A DNA stretch of 64,000 bases from Campylobacter sputorum. GTDB taxonomy: Bacteria > Campylobacterota > Campylobacteria > Campylobacterales > Campylobacteraceae. Shown here one piece after another: positions 29,405 through 37,270 of the stretch (position 1 is the first letter of the stretch; each line of letters opens with the position of its first letter). The translations under genes and the position numbers were made by a program. Below the pieces are notes generated by a model. The model had not been told where the DNA came from. It was given only the letters and a program-made list of their open reading frames with translations, and did no database searches. The stretch lies in assembly GCF_002220775.1 (NCBI RefSeq), contig NZ_CP019685.1, forward strand, positions 558,001 through 622,000. The letters are read 5' to 3'.

Positions 29405-29525
29405 TGCTTTGTGGCTATACAGATATGGAAACGCCTTGCCCCATCTCGAACCAAGAAGCTAAGCATATCATGGCTGATGATACTCTCCCTTACTGGGATG
29501 TGGAAAAGTAAGTCGCTGCAAAGCG
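29405..29525 (+). rRNA. rrf: 5S ribosomal RNA
   Basis: About 121 nt. The 5' GCTTTG pairs with the 3' CAAAGC. Inside are the conserved ACGCCTTGCCCCATCTCGAAC, AAGCTAAGC and TACTGGGATGTGG regions. It ends the rRNA locus. Confidence 0.92.
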
Positions 29526-29796
29526 TGTTAATAATTTATTCTACAAATCTTTCTTAATTTATTCACATTTATTTATATTAAAATAATTAAATAAATTTAG
29601 TATTTTTTATATAATAATTCATATTAAATTAAATATAATTTGCTTTTGTTATTGTTTGTTTCCATTTGTTAATTTTTATATAAATTTATAAAATTTTAAG
29701 TACAAAAAATGTAAAATCTGATTTATCCTAATATATTATTAATTAATCATTATATATAAGAAAGATAAAAAATATACTAAATTTAAAGGAAAATAT

Positions 29797-30081
29797 ATGA
29801 AAAAGTTACTTTTATTATTAATGCTTGTTTGTTCTTATGTATTTGGAGCTATAGATTTAAATACAGCTTCTAAAGACGAACTTATGACATTAAAAGGTGT
29901 TGGAGAATCTAAAGCAGAGGCTATCATAGAGTATAGAAAAACTAATAAATTTAATAGTGTTGAAGATATAAAAAATGTCAAAGGTATAGGTGATAAGATT
30001 TATAATGATAATAAAAATAGTATGAGTGTAAATAAAGCTAATAACAACAAAAATAAAAAAGAAGATAAGAAGGATAAATAA
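29797..30081 (+). CDS. ComEA-like periplasmic DNA-binding protein
   Basis: A 94-residue protein. A signal peptide (residues 1-18, cut after VFGA) is followed by a helix-hairpin-helix pair: IDLNTASKDELMTLKGVGESKAEAI and FNSVEDIKNVKGIGDKIY. It ends in a lysine- and asparagine-rich tail. Homologues such as Cj0011c bind DNA without sequence preference and aid natural transformation. An AAAGGA RBS precedes the ATG. As I recall, in C. jejuni this gene lies next to the desulforubrerythrin gene; here about 6.4 kb of other genes separates them. Confidence 0.87.
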   Translation: MKKLLLLLMLVCSYVFGAIDLNTASKDELMTLKGVGESKAEAIIEYRKTNKFNSVEDIKNVKGIGDKIYNDNKNSMSVNKANNNKNKKEDKKDK

Positions 30082-30211
30082 GTCTTTATAATGCTTTTAT
30101 GATTATAAAGAGTTTATTGTAAATTTATAATTTTAAATTTTGCTAATATAATATTATATTAGAATGGGATTGTAAAGTAAATCTTATCCTTATGATGCAC
30201 TACAAAATTTC

Positions 30212-30709
30212 CTAGAAAACTAGAAAAATGATAAGTATTACAAAAAATATAGTTAAAATTGTTTTTAATGTTATGTTTTTATTTGAAGTATTATTTGTTT
30301 TAAATTTAATTTTATCAAAAGTAAAATTTAAGAATTTGTAACAAAAGTTTTTATAATCCCCAATTTCATAGTTTATAATTACAATTATAGTTACAAGCAT
30401 TGATACTACTATTCCTTCATTTTCATTCAAAGCCATGCATTCAAATAACACTATTGTGCCAGCTTCCGTGTTAAATCTGGGATTTAATATTGAATCTGAT
30501 AAAAAATTTTCTTTTGGAATATTTAAAAAATCAACAATAGCTCGCTCTCCTGAGTGATAGTAGCAATTTAACTGTTCGTAAACAAATTCTTTTGCATCAT
30601 CTTGTGTACAAAAAGTTTCCGTAACTTTTTTATAAATACCTTTTACAGAATCATTTTTAAAACATAAACTTAATACAAGATTTACTTTGTCGTCTGAACC
30701 ATCGTACAT
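30212..30709 (-). CDS. Tail-anchored protein of unknown function (cluster gene 5)
   Basis: A 165-residue protein I do not recognise. It has no signal peptide. A moderately hydrophobic segment lies at about 103-113 (VSMLVTIIVII) and a strong C-terminal membrane helix (LTIFFVILIIFLVF) at the very end, so it is probably tail-anchored. The segment ending INYEIGDYKNFCYKFLN resembles the C-terminus of the 267-residue neighbour (ILKSKIGNYKNFINQML), so they share a module. It is the last gene of a five-gene minus-strand cluster, 6 bp after the broken gene. AT content is high, like its neighbours. Confidence 0.7.
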   Translation of the reverse strand: MYDGSDDKVNLVLSLCFKNDSVKGIYKKVTETFCTQDDAKEFVYEQLNCYYHSGERAIVDFLNIPKENFLSDSILNPRFNTEAGTIVLFECMALNENEGIVVSMLVTIIVIINYEIGDYKNFCYKFLNFTFDKIKFKTNNTSNKNITLKTILTIFFVILIIFLVF

Positions 30710-30715
30710 TTTATT

Positions 30716-31550
30716 TTACCTTTTTAAATTATTTGATAAATTTCCATAATTTACATTATCATTTTCTACATATTTTATAAAACTATCATCGCATTTTAAA
30801 ATTTTAGAAATTTCATCTATATCTATATCACAATCCATAAGTCAATCTAGCCAATTTGGAATATCATATATGTTTTTATTTTTAAATTCTTTTTCATCAA
30901 ATTTGAGTAAATAATATTTTTTATATTCTTCAATTTTTAATGATAATATATTATTTTCAAAAATATTTACAAAATATTTGCCAGTTATATCTCCATAAAT
31001 TTGATAAAAAAGATAATTTAGGCCATGAAGTGTTAATGGTGCCAAAGTTTCAGTAAAATTTGATTGATTATATCTTATTATTTTATCAACACCATGTGTT
31101 TTATCATTTAAATAAATTTCAAATTGCCCATTTTCCAGATTTGGATTAAATTTATAAATGAACAAATGCCTGCCTGCATTATTTTATCCACTATAGCATG
31201 TCCTTTATAATAAAAACCCATTTTATTTATCAATGTTTTTTTCTTATCTTTAAAATCTAGGTTACTAAATATTATAGCTATTTTAAATATTTCTATATAT
31301 TCATCTACTGTGACTAAATTTCCTTTTTCTTTTGACAATAGCATATTATTAAATTGTTTTAAGGATTGCATTTGATTAGGAAATGTATTTATATCAAAAA
31401 ATCTTCTTAATCCTTCTTCTTTATATGTTTTAATATAGTATCCATTTAATGGATCGCCATTAAAATCTACAAATTCTAAACCATAATCGTATTGTGCAAA
31501 GGGTAGTCATAAAGCTCTAATGTAAGTATATCCAAATATTTTCTATCCAT
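30716..31550 (-). pseudogene. Decayed gene of the unknown cluster (two frameshifts and an internal stop)
   Basis: The start at 31550 has a good AAAGGAT RBS. The frame breaks first at a run of three C on the coding strand (31501-31503), where one extra C would restore it. It breaks again at a TGCC tetranucleotide repeat (31167-31177), and an in-frame TGA occurs at 30844-30842. Reading through all three gives about 276 residues, with no recognised domain: a mixed alpha/beta protein with FVDFNGDP, an aromatic-rich stretch LNYLFYQIYGDITGKYFVNIF and an acidic end. Two of the pieces could be mistaken for separate genes of 87 and 107 residues, and the last 40 codons are in frame after the TGA. Confidence 0.75.
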
Positions 31551-31561
31551 ATTTATATCCT

Positions 31562-32365
31562 TTAAATTAACATTTGATTGATAAAATTTTTGTAATTTCC
31601 AATCTTAGATTTTAATATAGCGTTTGCCGTAATTAGTGTTAATATTAATGGGGTATAAAAGTCTATTCCATCTAGTTCATCGCAAATTTTTAAAATTACA
31701 TATGACGATGAACTAGAAATTGCAAACAAGTTTTTTATTTCTTCTATATTTGAAATTTCTCTTGGAATTTCTAAACCAGAATCTATAATAAACTTTTTAG
31801 ATATTTTGTTTTGTGCATTATTCATTACAAAAACTGCATCTTTTGCTAGGCTTTCAAAATCAGTATGGTTAAATAAATTGTTTATGCAGCCAAGAGTATA
31901 TTTTGCACATTCATATATAGCATAAATCTTAAATGGAGTAATTTCATATGGATAAGGATTTACTTGATTATGCAAAAATTCTTTAACAAATAATGGAAAT
32001 TCATCCCAAATTTTAAATATAATTTCGCCACTATCCATTTTATTTTTAAAATCAAATATACTTATAATTTTTGAATTTGGAAAAACATTTCTGATTTGAT
32101 TTTCTTTTATATTATCATATTTTACACTACATTTTTTGATAGCTATATTAGCAATTTCTCCCATTGTTCTTGTGCGATTTTCACCTGATTCTAAAAAAAA
32201 TTGACGCTTAAATTCATAGTTTTTATCTATATTAAATATCATTTGGCAAATATATCTATAGACCGTACTTCTACTTAAGTAATCATTTGGTAAATTTGGA
32301 TAATTTGATATATCTATATTAAAATCATTTTCTGATATAAATTGCATAGTTTTATAATCCTTCAT
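31562..32365 (-). CDS. Unknown 267-residue protein (cluster gene 3)
   Basis: I do not recognise this protein. It is mostly helical by composition, without a signal peptide. Notable segments are STVYRYICQMIFNIDKNYEF, GENRTRTMGEIANIAIKKC and a C-terminal hydrophobic segment PLILTLITANAILKSKIGNYKNF. The last part resembles the C-terminal region of the protein at 30212-30709. The start overlaps the end of the upstream membrane-anchored gene by 14 bp, and the broken gene follows after 11 bp, so it is in an operon. It is possibly peripheral to the inner membrane. Confidence 0.7.
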   Translation of the reverse strand: MKDYKTMQFISENDFNIDISNYPNLPNDYLSRSTVYRYICQMIFNIDKNYEFKRQFFLESGENRTRTMGEIANIAIKKCSVKYDNIKENQIRNVFPNSKIISIFDFKNKMDSGEIIFKIWDEFPLFVKEFLHNQVNPYPYEITPFKIYAIYECAKYTLGCINNLFNHTDFESLAKDAVFVMNNAQNKISKKFIIDSGLEIPREISNIEEIKNLFAISSSSSYVILKICDELDGIDFYTPLILTLITANAILKSKIGNYKNFINQMLI

Positions 32366-32876
32366 CTATATGTTTGCATATTAGAGAACAAATCTCTTTT
32401 TTTCTAGTTGGAGATGAGTCTTTTTCTAAGCTTAGAGTATTACCGACAATAATTTTTAAATCATCTACTGTTAGTATCCCATTTTTAAAATTAGCTACTA
32501 ATTTTTTGCAGTATTTAATAGCTAATTCATTGCCATATATATCATTAATTAATAATATTGCTATGATACAACCGATTGTTATTAAAGATAATTCTTCCTT
32601 GCTTTTTACATTGTTATTATGATTCTGATTTAAAATATATGACTCAAGGCGCTTTGTTAAGAACTTATATATAAATTTTATAAATTCGTTAGAATTATTT
32701 TTGATATTAAAACCCGATGATAGTAATCTTTTAATGTCATTAATAAATTCATCCTCTTTATTATCTAAAATATCTAATAAATTATTGTTGTTATTGGATA
32801 TCTCATGCTCTTTACTAAAAATTAAAATGTATACAATAAACACTAAAACTATTATTATTCCTATAATCCACCACAT
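32352..32876 (-). CDS. Unknown N-terminally membrane-anchored protein (cluster gene 2)
   Basis: A 174-residue protein with one N-terminal membrane helix (residues 2-20, WWIIGIIIVLVFIVYILIF). It is followed by an Asn-rich spacer and a cytoplasm-type helical domain. A second hydrophobic stretch (LITIGCIIAILLINDIYGNE) recalls the hydrophobic-then-GN/GD pattern of two other cluster proteins. It starts 9 bp after the first gene and overlaps the next by 14 bp. No family is recognised. Confidence 0.68.
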   Translation of the reverse strand: MWWIIGIIIVLVFIVYILIFSKEHEISNNNNNLLDILDNKEDEFINDIKRLLSSGFNIKNNSNEFIKFIYKFLTKRLESYILNQNHNNNVKSKEELSLITIGCIIAILLINDIYGNELAIKYCKKLVANFKNGILTVDDLKIIVGNTLSLEKDSSPTRKKEICSLICKHIDEGL

Positions 32877-32885
32877 TTTAAATTC

Positions 32886-33272
32886 CTAGTATTCTTCTAA
32901 TGTTTCAATATGGCTTAAAATTGACATATAGCTATCTATTTGTTGTTTTATTTCGCTTATGTCAAAATCTAGTTTTCTAACTATATTATATTGTGTCAAA
33001 TCATCATTTAAAGCTTCTAAAATTTTATATAAATTCTTGCAATCAGTTATTTGTTTGTTTAAATAAATATTATTTTCATTGATATTTATAATTTTATCAA
33101 ACATGTCATTTATAGAGTTTGCTCCTAAAATTTTAAACATTTTATTATTCATAAGCTCAACAAATATTTTAGTACTATATATGTATACAACTGGATAATT
33201 CTGTAAATTACCTTTCTCTAATGTCTCTAACGCCCTATAAAATTGAGTTATTATTTCTAAATCATTTCTCAT
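32886..33272 (-). CDS. Unknown 128-residue helical protein (cluster gene 1)
   Basis: This small soluble protein, rich in Ile, Asn, Leu and Lys, is predicted to be nearly all helical. Both ends look amphipathic (EIITQFYRALETLEKG at the start; EIKQQIDSYMSILSHIETLEEY at the end). It is the first gene of the minus-strand cluster and is divergent from a small HTH-like gene at 33407. No motif gives a function. Confidence 0.65.
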   Translation of the reverse strand: MRNDLEIITQFYRALETLEKGNLQNYPVVYIYSTKIFVELMNNKMFKILGANSINDMFDKIININENNIYLNKQITDCKNLYKILEALNDDLTQYNIVRKLDFDISEIKQQIDSYMSILSHIETLEEY

Positions 33273-33406
33273 ATTAAAACCTTTTATTTAAATTAATTTT
33301 TTTATTATACGAAATAAAGTCTAAATATTTTATAAATTTACGATTTTATTTCGTTGTTAATTGTTTATTGCTTAAAAGATAAATTTGCTTGAAAAAAGGT
33401 AAATTT

Positions 33407-33601
33407 ATGAAATATACACAAAGAGACAAAGCAAGAATTTTAAGAATAACTACAAGAACGCTTCAAAGGTGGCGGATTACCAAACCTGAGCTTTATGCTA
33501 TTATAGAGGCGAGTTTTATATTAAGAGAGGCCATCAAAAAAGATGAAGATGCCATGAAAGAAGTAAAAGAGATTATTAAAGATGCTTTGCCACAACAATA
33601 G
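33407..33601 (+). CDS. Small HTH-like protein
   Basis: A 64-residue basic protein beginning MKYTQRDKARILRITTRTLQRWRITKPELY. The first 30 residues look like a helix-turn-helix with the RTLQRWR recognition helix, as in small phage- or plasmid-type regulators. The rest is an amphipathic helix. I chose ATG 33407, preceded by AAAAAAGGT, over the TTG at 33389. It is divergent from the unknown five-gene cluster, with 134 bp between the starts, so it could regulate it; this is inference. Confidence 0.65.
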   Translation: MKYTQRDKARILRITTRTLQRWRITKPELYAIIEASFILREAIKKDEDAMKEVKEIIKDALPQQ

Positions 33602-33648
33602 CTTTGCATTAGTATATTTATTTAAATTTAATATTTTTAGTTTTTATG

Positions 33649-34053
33649 TCAAATTTGCCAAATAAGTTTTTTGCCAAATCCAAGCGTGTTGTCTGTAAAT
33701 TTAATCCAAGTTAGGTTTATTTCATACATATCGCTTGGATAAGCTATGGCATAAGGAAATTTTTTGTAGTAAATTTGTTTATTTTCGTTAGATGTTTTTT
33801 TTATGATACCTAAAGCTTGAATTCCTTTTATTTTTCCAACTATTTTTGTATCTAGCGCTATACATATTGATACATTTTGATTTAAATTTGTTGCTTTTAT
33901 GTGTGCTGTTTGTTCGTTACTAGCTATTATTATCTTATAATTTTTTTCATCATAGGCATAAAATGCACTACACAAATATGGCTTATTTTCAATTATCACG
34001 CCAAGTGTGAGTAGTTGCATTTTATGTAAAAATTTTACTATTTTTTCATCCAT
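33649..34053 (-). CDS. YhbP/UPF0306-family flavin-reductase-like protein
   Basis: A 134-residue split-barrel protein of the pyridoxamine-phosphate-oxidase-like superfamily. The C-terminal IKFTDNTLGFGKKLIW is nearly identical to the ending of E. coli YhbP (UPF0306), and the early LTLGVIIENKPYLCSAFYAYD fits too. Family members probably bind flavin; the substrate is unknown. It stands alone between plus-strand genes. Confidence 0.75.
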   Translation of the reverse strand: MDEKIVKFLHKMQLLTLGVIIENKPYLCSAFYAYDEKNYKIIIASNEQTAHIKATNLNQNVSICIALDTKIVGKIKGIQALGIIKKTSNENKQIYYKKFPYAIAYPSDMYEINLTWIKFTDNTLGFGKKLIWQI

Positions 34054-34156
34054 AATTTTTCTTTAATATTTTTTGTAAATTTATCAAATTTTGGCACTAA
34101 ATTTGCTTAATAAAAACTAGCTTTTGACGATTTACATAGCAAGCAAGGAGTTCTAA

Positions 34157-34672
34157 ATGCAAACCAATAAAATGTCAAATCTATCAATGAATAATTTTGA
34201 TTTTAATTTCAAAACAAGCTCAGGGGATAATATATCTTTATCTATGTATGATAATAAGTCTATGAATCTCAAAAGCTCTAATAATGGCAATTCTCAACTC
34301 ACTGAGCTTACATTAACCCATGAATATGGATATAATTTTAAGTATGAAGACAATGGTATAGATCAAAATGATATAAAAGAGATTAATGAGGCTTTAAGTA
34401 AGATTAAGCCTATTATGGAAAAGTTTTTGCAAAATGTTAAAGATGGCGAAAAATTTGGTAATTCAAGTTATACAAATTTAGCAAATGAGATTAAAAATAT
34501 GCTACCAGAAATAAAAAATGAAAATCATAAAAATATGGTTAGTGATAATGTTTTAAAGCTATTTGATGAGTTGCTAAAACAAAATAAAGCTGATGAAAAT
34601 ATGCTAAAAAATGCAAATAAACTTTTTGAAAATTTATTACAAAGATTTGATAGTTTTAGTTTATATGTTTAA
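34157..34672 (+). CDS. Conserved hypothetical protein, helical C-terminus
   Basis: A 171-residue protein without a signal peptide. The first 60 residues are Ser/Asn-rich with a beta-like pattern (FNFKTSSGDNISLSMYDN, LTLTHEYGYNFKYEDNGID). From residue 70 the protein is an amphipathic, probably coiled helical domain. A similar composition and layout occurs in the 220-residue protein at 39360, but I see no convincing sequence match. A CAAGGAG RBS supports the start. Function unknown. Confidence 0.6.
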   Translation: MQTNKMSNLSMNNFDFNFKTSSGDNISLSMYDNKSMNLKSSNNGNSQLTELTLTHEYGYNFKYEDNGIDQNDIKEINEALSKIKPIMEKFLQNVKDGEKFGNSSYTNLANEIKNMLPEIKNENHKNMVSDNVLKLFDELLKQNKADENMLKNANKLFENLLQRFDSFSLYV

Positions 34673-34700
34673 ATTTATATAAATATTCATATTTAATTGT

Positions 34701-34706
34701 TATAAT
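34701..34706 (+). promoter_or_regulatory. -10 box for dut
   Basis: TATAAT, 27 bases upstream of the dut ATG, in AT-rich DNA with no -35 box. Confidence 0.4.
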
Positions 34707-34733
34707 TTTATAAAAAATGGAGATTTGTATAAT

Positions 34734-35426
34734 ATGGATTACATTAAAATGCTAAAAACTATGCTTGATATGCAGCAGTGTTTAAACGACCAAACTTGTG
34801 GTATAAATTGGGAGAGCGGATATACTAAAGATGGAAAACTCATAAGTTGGAAAAGATGTATTTATATGGAGTGTGCAGAACTGATAAATAGCTTTTCTTG
34901 GAAGCATTGGAAAAATATTTCTCAAAGTGCTGATATGCAAAACGCTAGAATAGAAGTTGTTGATATTTGGCATTTTATAATGAGTTTAATGCTTGAATAT
35001 TACACATCTAATAGTATTGGAAATAAAGATGTTTTAAGTGAGCATATATCAAGCGTTAGCGGATTTAGTAAATTTTGCAATGGATCTTATATTGATGGTT
35101 CACATTCTGATTATGAAATAGTAAATGATATAGAGTCTTTGATTCATAAATGTAGCGGATTTAGTTATAAACTAGAAGATATTTTAACAAATTATTTTAG
35201 AATAGCACTTAGTTGCGGTGTAAATTTAAATGTCTTATTTAAGCTTTATATAGGCAAAAATGTTTTAAATCGTTTCAGACAAGAACATGGTTATAAAGAG
35301 GGAAAATATAAAAAATATTGGAATGGCAAAGAAGACAACGAGATAATGAATGTTATATTAGACAGTGGAATTATCGAAGAGGGTGAAATTTACAACGCTC
35401 TTGAAAAAGAGTATCAAAAATCATAA
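34734..35426 (+). CDS. dut: Dimeric dUTPase
   Basis: A 230-residue all-alpha (MazG-like superfamily) dUTP/dUDP diphosphatase, the dimeric type described in C. jejuni rather than the trimeric Dut. The metal-binding acidic helices are visible: WKRCIYMECAELINSFSWKHWK and ARIEVVDIWHFIMSLMLEYY, with the ExxE and ExxD pairs. The C-terminal motif FRQEHGYKEGKYKKYW is diagnostic. I chose ATG 34734, because GGAG lies at 34719-34722 and would be only two bases from the alternative TTG at 34725. It keeps uracil out of DNA. The next gene overlaps by one base. Confidence 0.9.
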   Translation: MDYIKMLKTMLDMQQCLNDQTCGINWESGYTKDGKLISWKRCIYMECAELINSFSWKHWKNISQSADMQNARIEVVDIWHFIMSLMLEYYTSNSIGNKDVLSEHISSVSGFSKFCNGSYIDGSHSDYEIVNDIESLIHKCSGFSYKLEDILTNYFRIALSCGVNLNVLFKLYIGKNVLNRFRQEHGYKEGKYKKYWNGKEDNEIMNVILDSGIIEEGEIYNALEKEYQKS

Positions 35427-36148
35427 TGATTAAAATTTTTCAAATAAGTCTAAGAGAGTTTTTAACTAAGAAATTTATTTTACTTTCTACATTGCCGCTT
35501 ATTGTTTCAGTTTTAATACTCGGTGGATTTTTGATTTTTGGCGGTATAGAATTTTTTAGTATGCTAAATGATGGGGCTAAAAGCGGAGATTTTTCTTTCA
35601 TTGATGAGGCACAATATCCGCTTTTGACTTCCATTTTGGCTTTTGCTTTGACAAAATGGCTTATCATAGCCATATTTTATATGATAGGTGTTTTTTTTGT
35701 TGTTATTATTTCTGTAGTTATAGCACTTATTGTTGCTGGATTTCTCACGCCCATTGCAACAAATCATTTAAATAAAAAATACTATCATTATGATAGATTG
35801 CAAGGAATTAGTTTTTTTAAAACTTCAAAGTTAATGATGATTATACTACTTAAATTTTGCATTTTTTTACTTATCAGTATTCCATTTTTATTTATCCCTG
35901 TGATAAATGTTATTGTTGTAAATATTCCATTTTTTTATCTATATTATAAATTTATGCTACTAGATGTAGGCTCAAATTCATTAAATAAAAATGATTTTGA
36001 GATTCTATGGTTAAGAGATGGTGGAAATGAATTTAAATTATCTTGCTTGGTATTTTATATAGTTAGTTTAGTGCCGCTTTTAGGGCTTTTTTTACAACTA
36101 TTTTTTGTTATTTTTCTTTCAAATTTGATATACAAAAAGCACAATTAA
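35426..36148 (+). CDS. EI24-domain (CysZ-like) membrane protein
   Basis: A 240-residue inner-membrane protein with about five or six hydrophobic segments. It matches the EI24/CysZ architecture: an N-terminal SLREFLTKKFILLSTLPL segment, a central IVAGFLTPIATNHLNKKYY, and a closing hydrophobic hairpin. CysZ proteins transport sulfate, but distant EI24 members in Campylobacter have no known substrate. It is translationally coupled to dut (1-bp overlap). Confidence 0.75.
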   Translation: MIKIFQISLREFLTKKFILLSTLPLIVSVLILGGFLIFGGIEFFSMLNDGAKSGDFSFIDEAQYPLLTSILAFALTKWLIIAIFYMIGVFFVVIISVVIALIVAGFLTPIATNHLNKKYYHYDRLQGISFFKTSKLMMIILLKFCIFLLISIPFLFIPVINVIVVNIPFFYLYYKFMLLDVGSNSLNKNDFEILWLRDGGNEFKLSCLVFYIVSLVPLLGLFLQLFFVIFLSNLIYKKHN

Positions 36149-36237
36149 ATATATTTAATTATAAAAATTGATTTAAATCATTTAAAAATTTGATTTTAGA
36201 TATTAAAATTACGCGAAATTTATATAAAGGAATTTAA

Positions 36238-36435
36238 ATGGTAGAAAATGGTGTAGTTATATGCAATGTTTGTGGTGTTAGAAGCGATAAAGAAAGCGAT
36301 ATAGTTTATATTTTGGCTACTAAAAATGGTGAAAAAGTAGATATTTGCACATCTTGTATGCCAAATGTCATACATGGATCAGGTCTTGTTGTAAAGAGCA
36401 ATGATGAAATAAAACAAGAGTTTTTGTCTAATTAA
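36238..36435 (+). CDS. Small CxxC zinc-ribbon-like protein
   Basis: A 65-residue protein with two CxxC pairs (CNVC near residue 10 and CTSC near residue 38), arranged as a zinc ribbon. An AAAGGA RBS precedes it. There is no other recognisable domain. It lies just upstream of the desulforubrerythrin gene with a separate promoter between them. Function unknown; a redox or metal-related role is only suggested by context. Confidence 0.65.
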   Translation: MVENGVVICNVCGVRSDKESDIVYILATKNGEKVDICTSCMPNVIHGSGLVVKSNDEIKQEFLSN

Positions 36436-36461
36436 ATTAATATGTTTTTAGGTTATTTTAG

Positions 36462-36467
36462 TATAAT
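36462..36467 (+). promoter_or_regulatory. -10 box for desulforubrerythrin
   Basis: TATAAT preceded by TTTTAG, 29 bases upstream of the ATG, followed by a CAAGGAG RBS. I see no Fur or PerR box of standard form. Confidence 0.5.
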
Positions 36468-36496
36468 AAAGCATATTTTATTTACAAGGAGACTTA

Positions 36497-37141
36497 ATGA
36501 GACAGTATGAAACTTATAGATGCCCAAAATGTGGAAATGTTATAGAAATACAAGAAGTTGGTGGAGGTCCATTAACCTGTTGTGGTATAGAAATGGAACT
36601 TGTTACAAAAGACTTAACATCTGTAAATTTGATGAAAGCTTTTGCCGGAGAATCAATGGCTAGAAATAAATATGATTTGTATGGCGATATAGCAAAAGAA
36701 GCCGGATATCATGCTATAGCAAAGCATTTTTATGAAGCAGCAGAAAATGAAAAATGGCACGCTAGAGCGGAATTTAAAAAATACAATGAAATTCAAGGTT
36801 TATCACTAGATAAAATGGATAAAAATCTTATATCTGCTGCTGATGGTGAGAGATATGAGCATACAACTATGTATCCAGATTTTGCAAAAATAGCGGAAGA
36901 TGAAGGTAAAAAAGATATAGCTAGACTTTTTAATGCTATTGCAAAAGTTGAAGTTGAGCATGAAAGAGAGTATTTAGAACTTAAAAAAATGCTAGAAGCT
37001 GATGGATTTTTCCAAAGTGATGAAGAAGATGTTTGGGTTTGTGAAGTTTGTGGTCATGTACATCGTGGCAAAAAAGCACCAGGAGCCTGTCCTCTTTGCA
37101 AGGCACCAAAAGAATACTTCAAAAGAGAATTTCTTGGATAG
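36497..37141 (+). CDS. rrc: Desulforubrerythrin (desulforedoxin-rubrerythrin-rubredoxin)
   Basis: A 214-residue three-domain iron protein. The N-terminal desulforedoxin-type site has Cys9, Cys12, Cys28 and Cys29. The middle ferritin-like diiron domain (about 45-165) carries the ExxH-type ligands (ENEKWHAR, EVEHERE). The C-terminal rubredoxin has Cys182, Cys185, Cys198 and Cys201. This architecture was described for C. jejuni Cj0012c (Rrc/DRbr), a peroxidase that protects against oxidative stress. A palindromic stem-loop starts at its stop codon. Confidence 0.92.
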   Translation: MRQYETYRCPKCGNVIEIQEVGGGPLTCCGIEMELVTKDLTSVNLMKAFAGESMARNKYDLYGDIAKEAGYHAIAKHFYEAAENEKWHARAEFKKYNEIQGLSLDKMDKNLISAADGERYEHTTMYPDFAKIAEDEGKKDIARLFNAIAKVEVEHEREYLELKKMLEADGFFQSDEEDVWVCEVCGHVHRGKKAPGACPLCKAPKEYFKREFLG

Positions 37142-37171
37142 TTTTTTTGGTGCATTTGCACCAAAAAAACT
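37140..37171. other. Perfect palindromic stem-loop after desulforubrerythrin
   Basis: A 14-bp perfect stem (37140-37153 with 37158-37171) and loop ATTT, starting within the stop codon. The T run is inside the left arm and the A run inside the right arm, so it is not a standard intrinsic terminator. It may stabilise the mRNA 3' end. Confidence 0.7.
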
Positions 37172-37240
37172 CTAAATTTAAATTTATTACTACAAAACAC
37201 TTTTTAACTAAATTTAATTAAAAAATTTGCTAAATTTCAT

Positions 37241-37246
37241 TATAAT
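37241..37246 (+). promoter_or_regulatory. -10 box for galU
   Basis: TATAAT, 24 bases upstream of the galU ATG, followed by an AAGGAG RBS. There is no clear -35 box. Confidence 0.45.
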
Positions 37247-37270
37247 TCCTTATTATACTAAGGAGTTAAA

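Noticed and set aside
30842-31371. Two separate small genes of 87 and 107 residues
   Set aside because: Their reading frames overlap, they continue one another after a frameshift at a TGCC repeat, and upstream coding sequence continues into the first; one broken gene explains all pieces.
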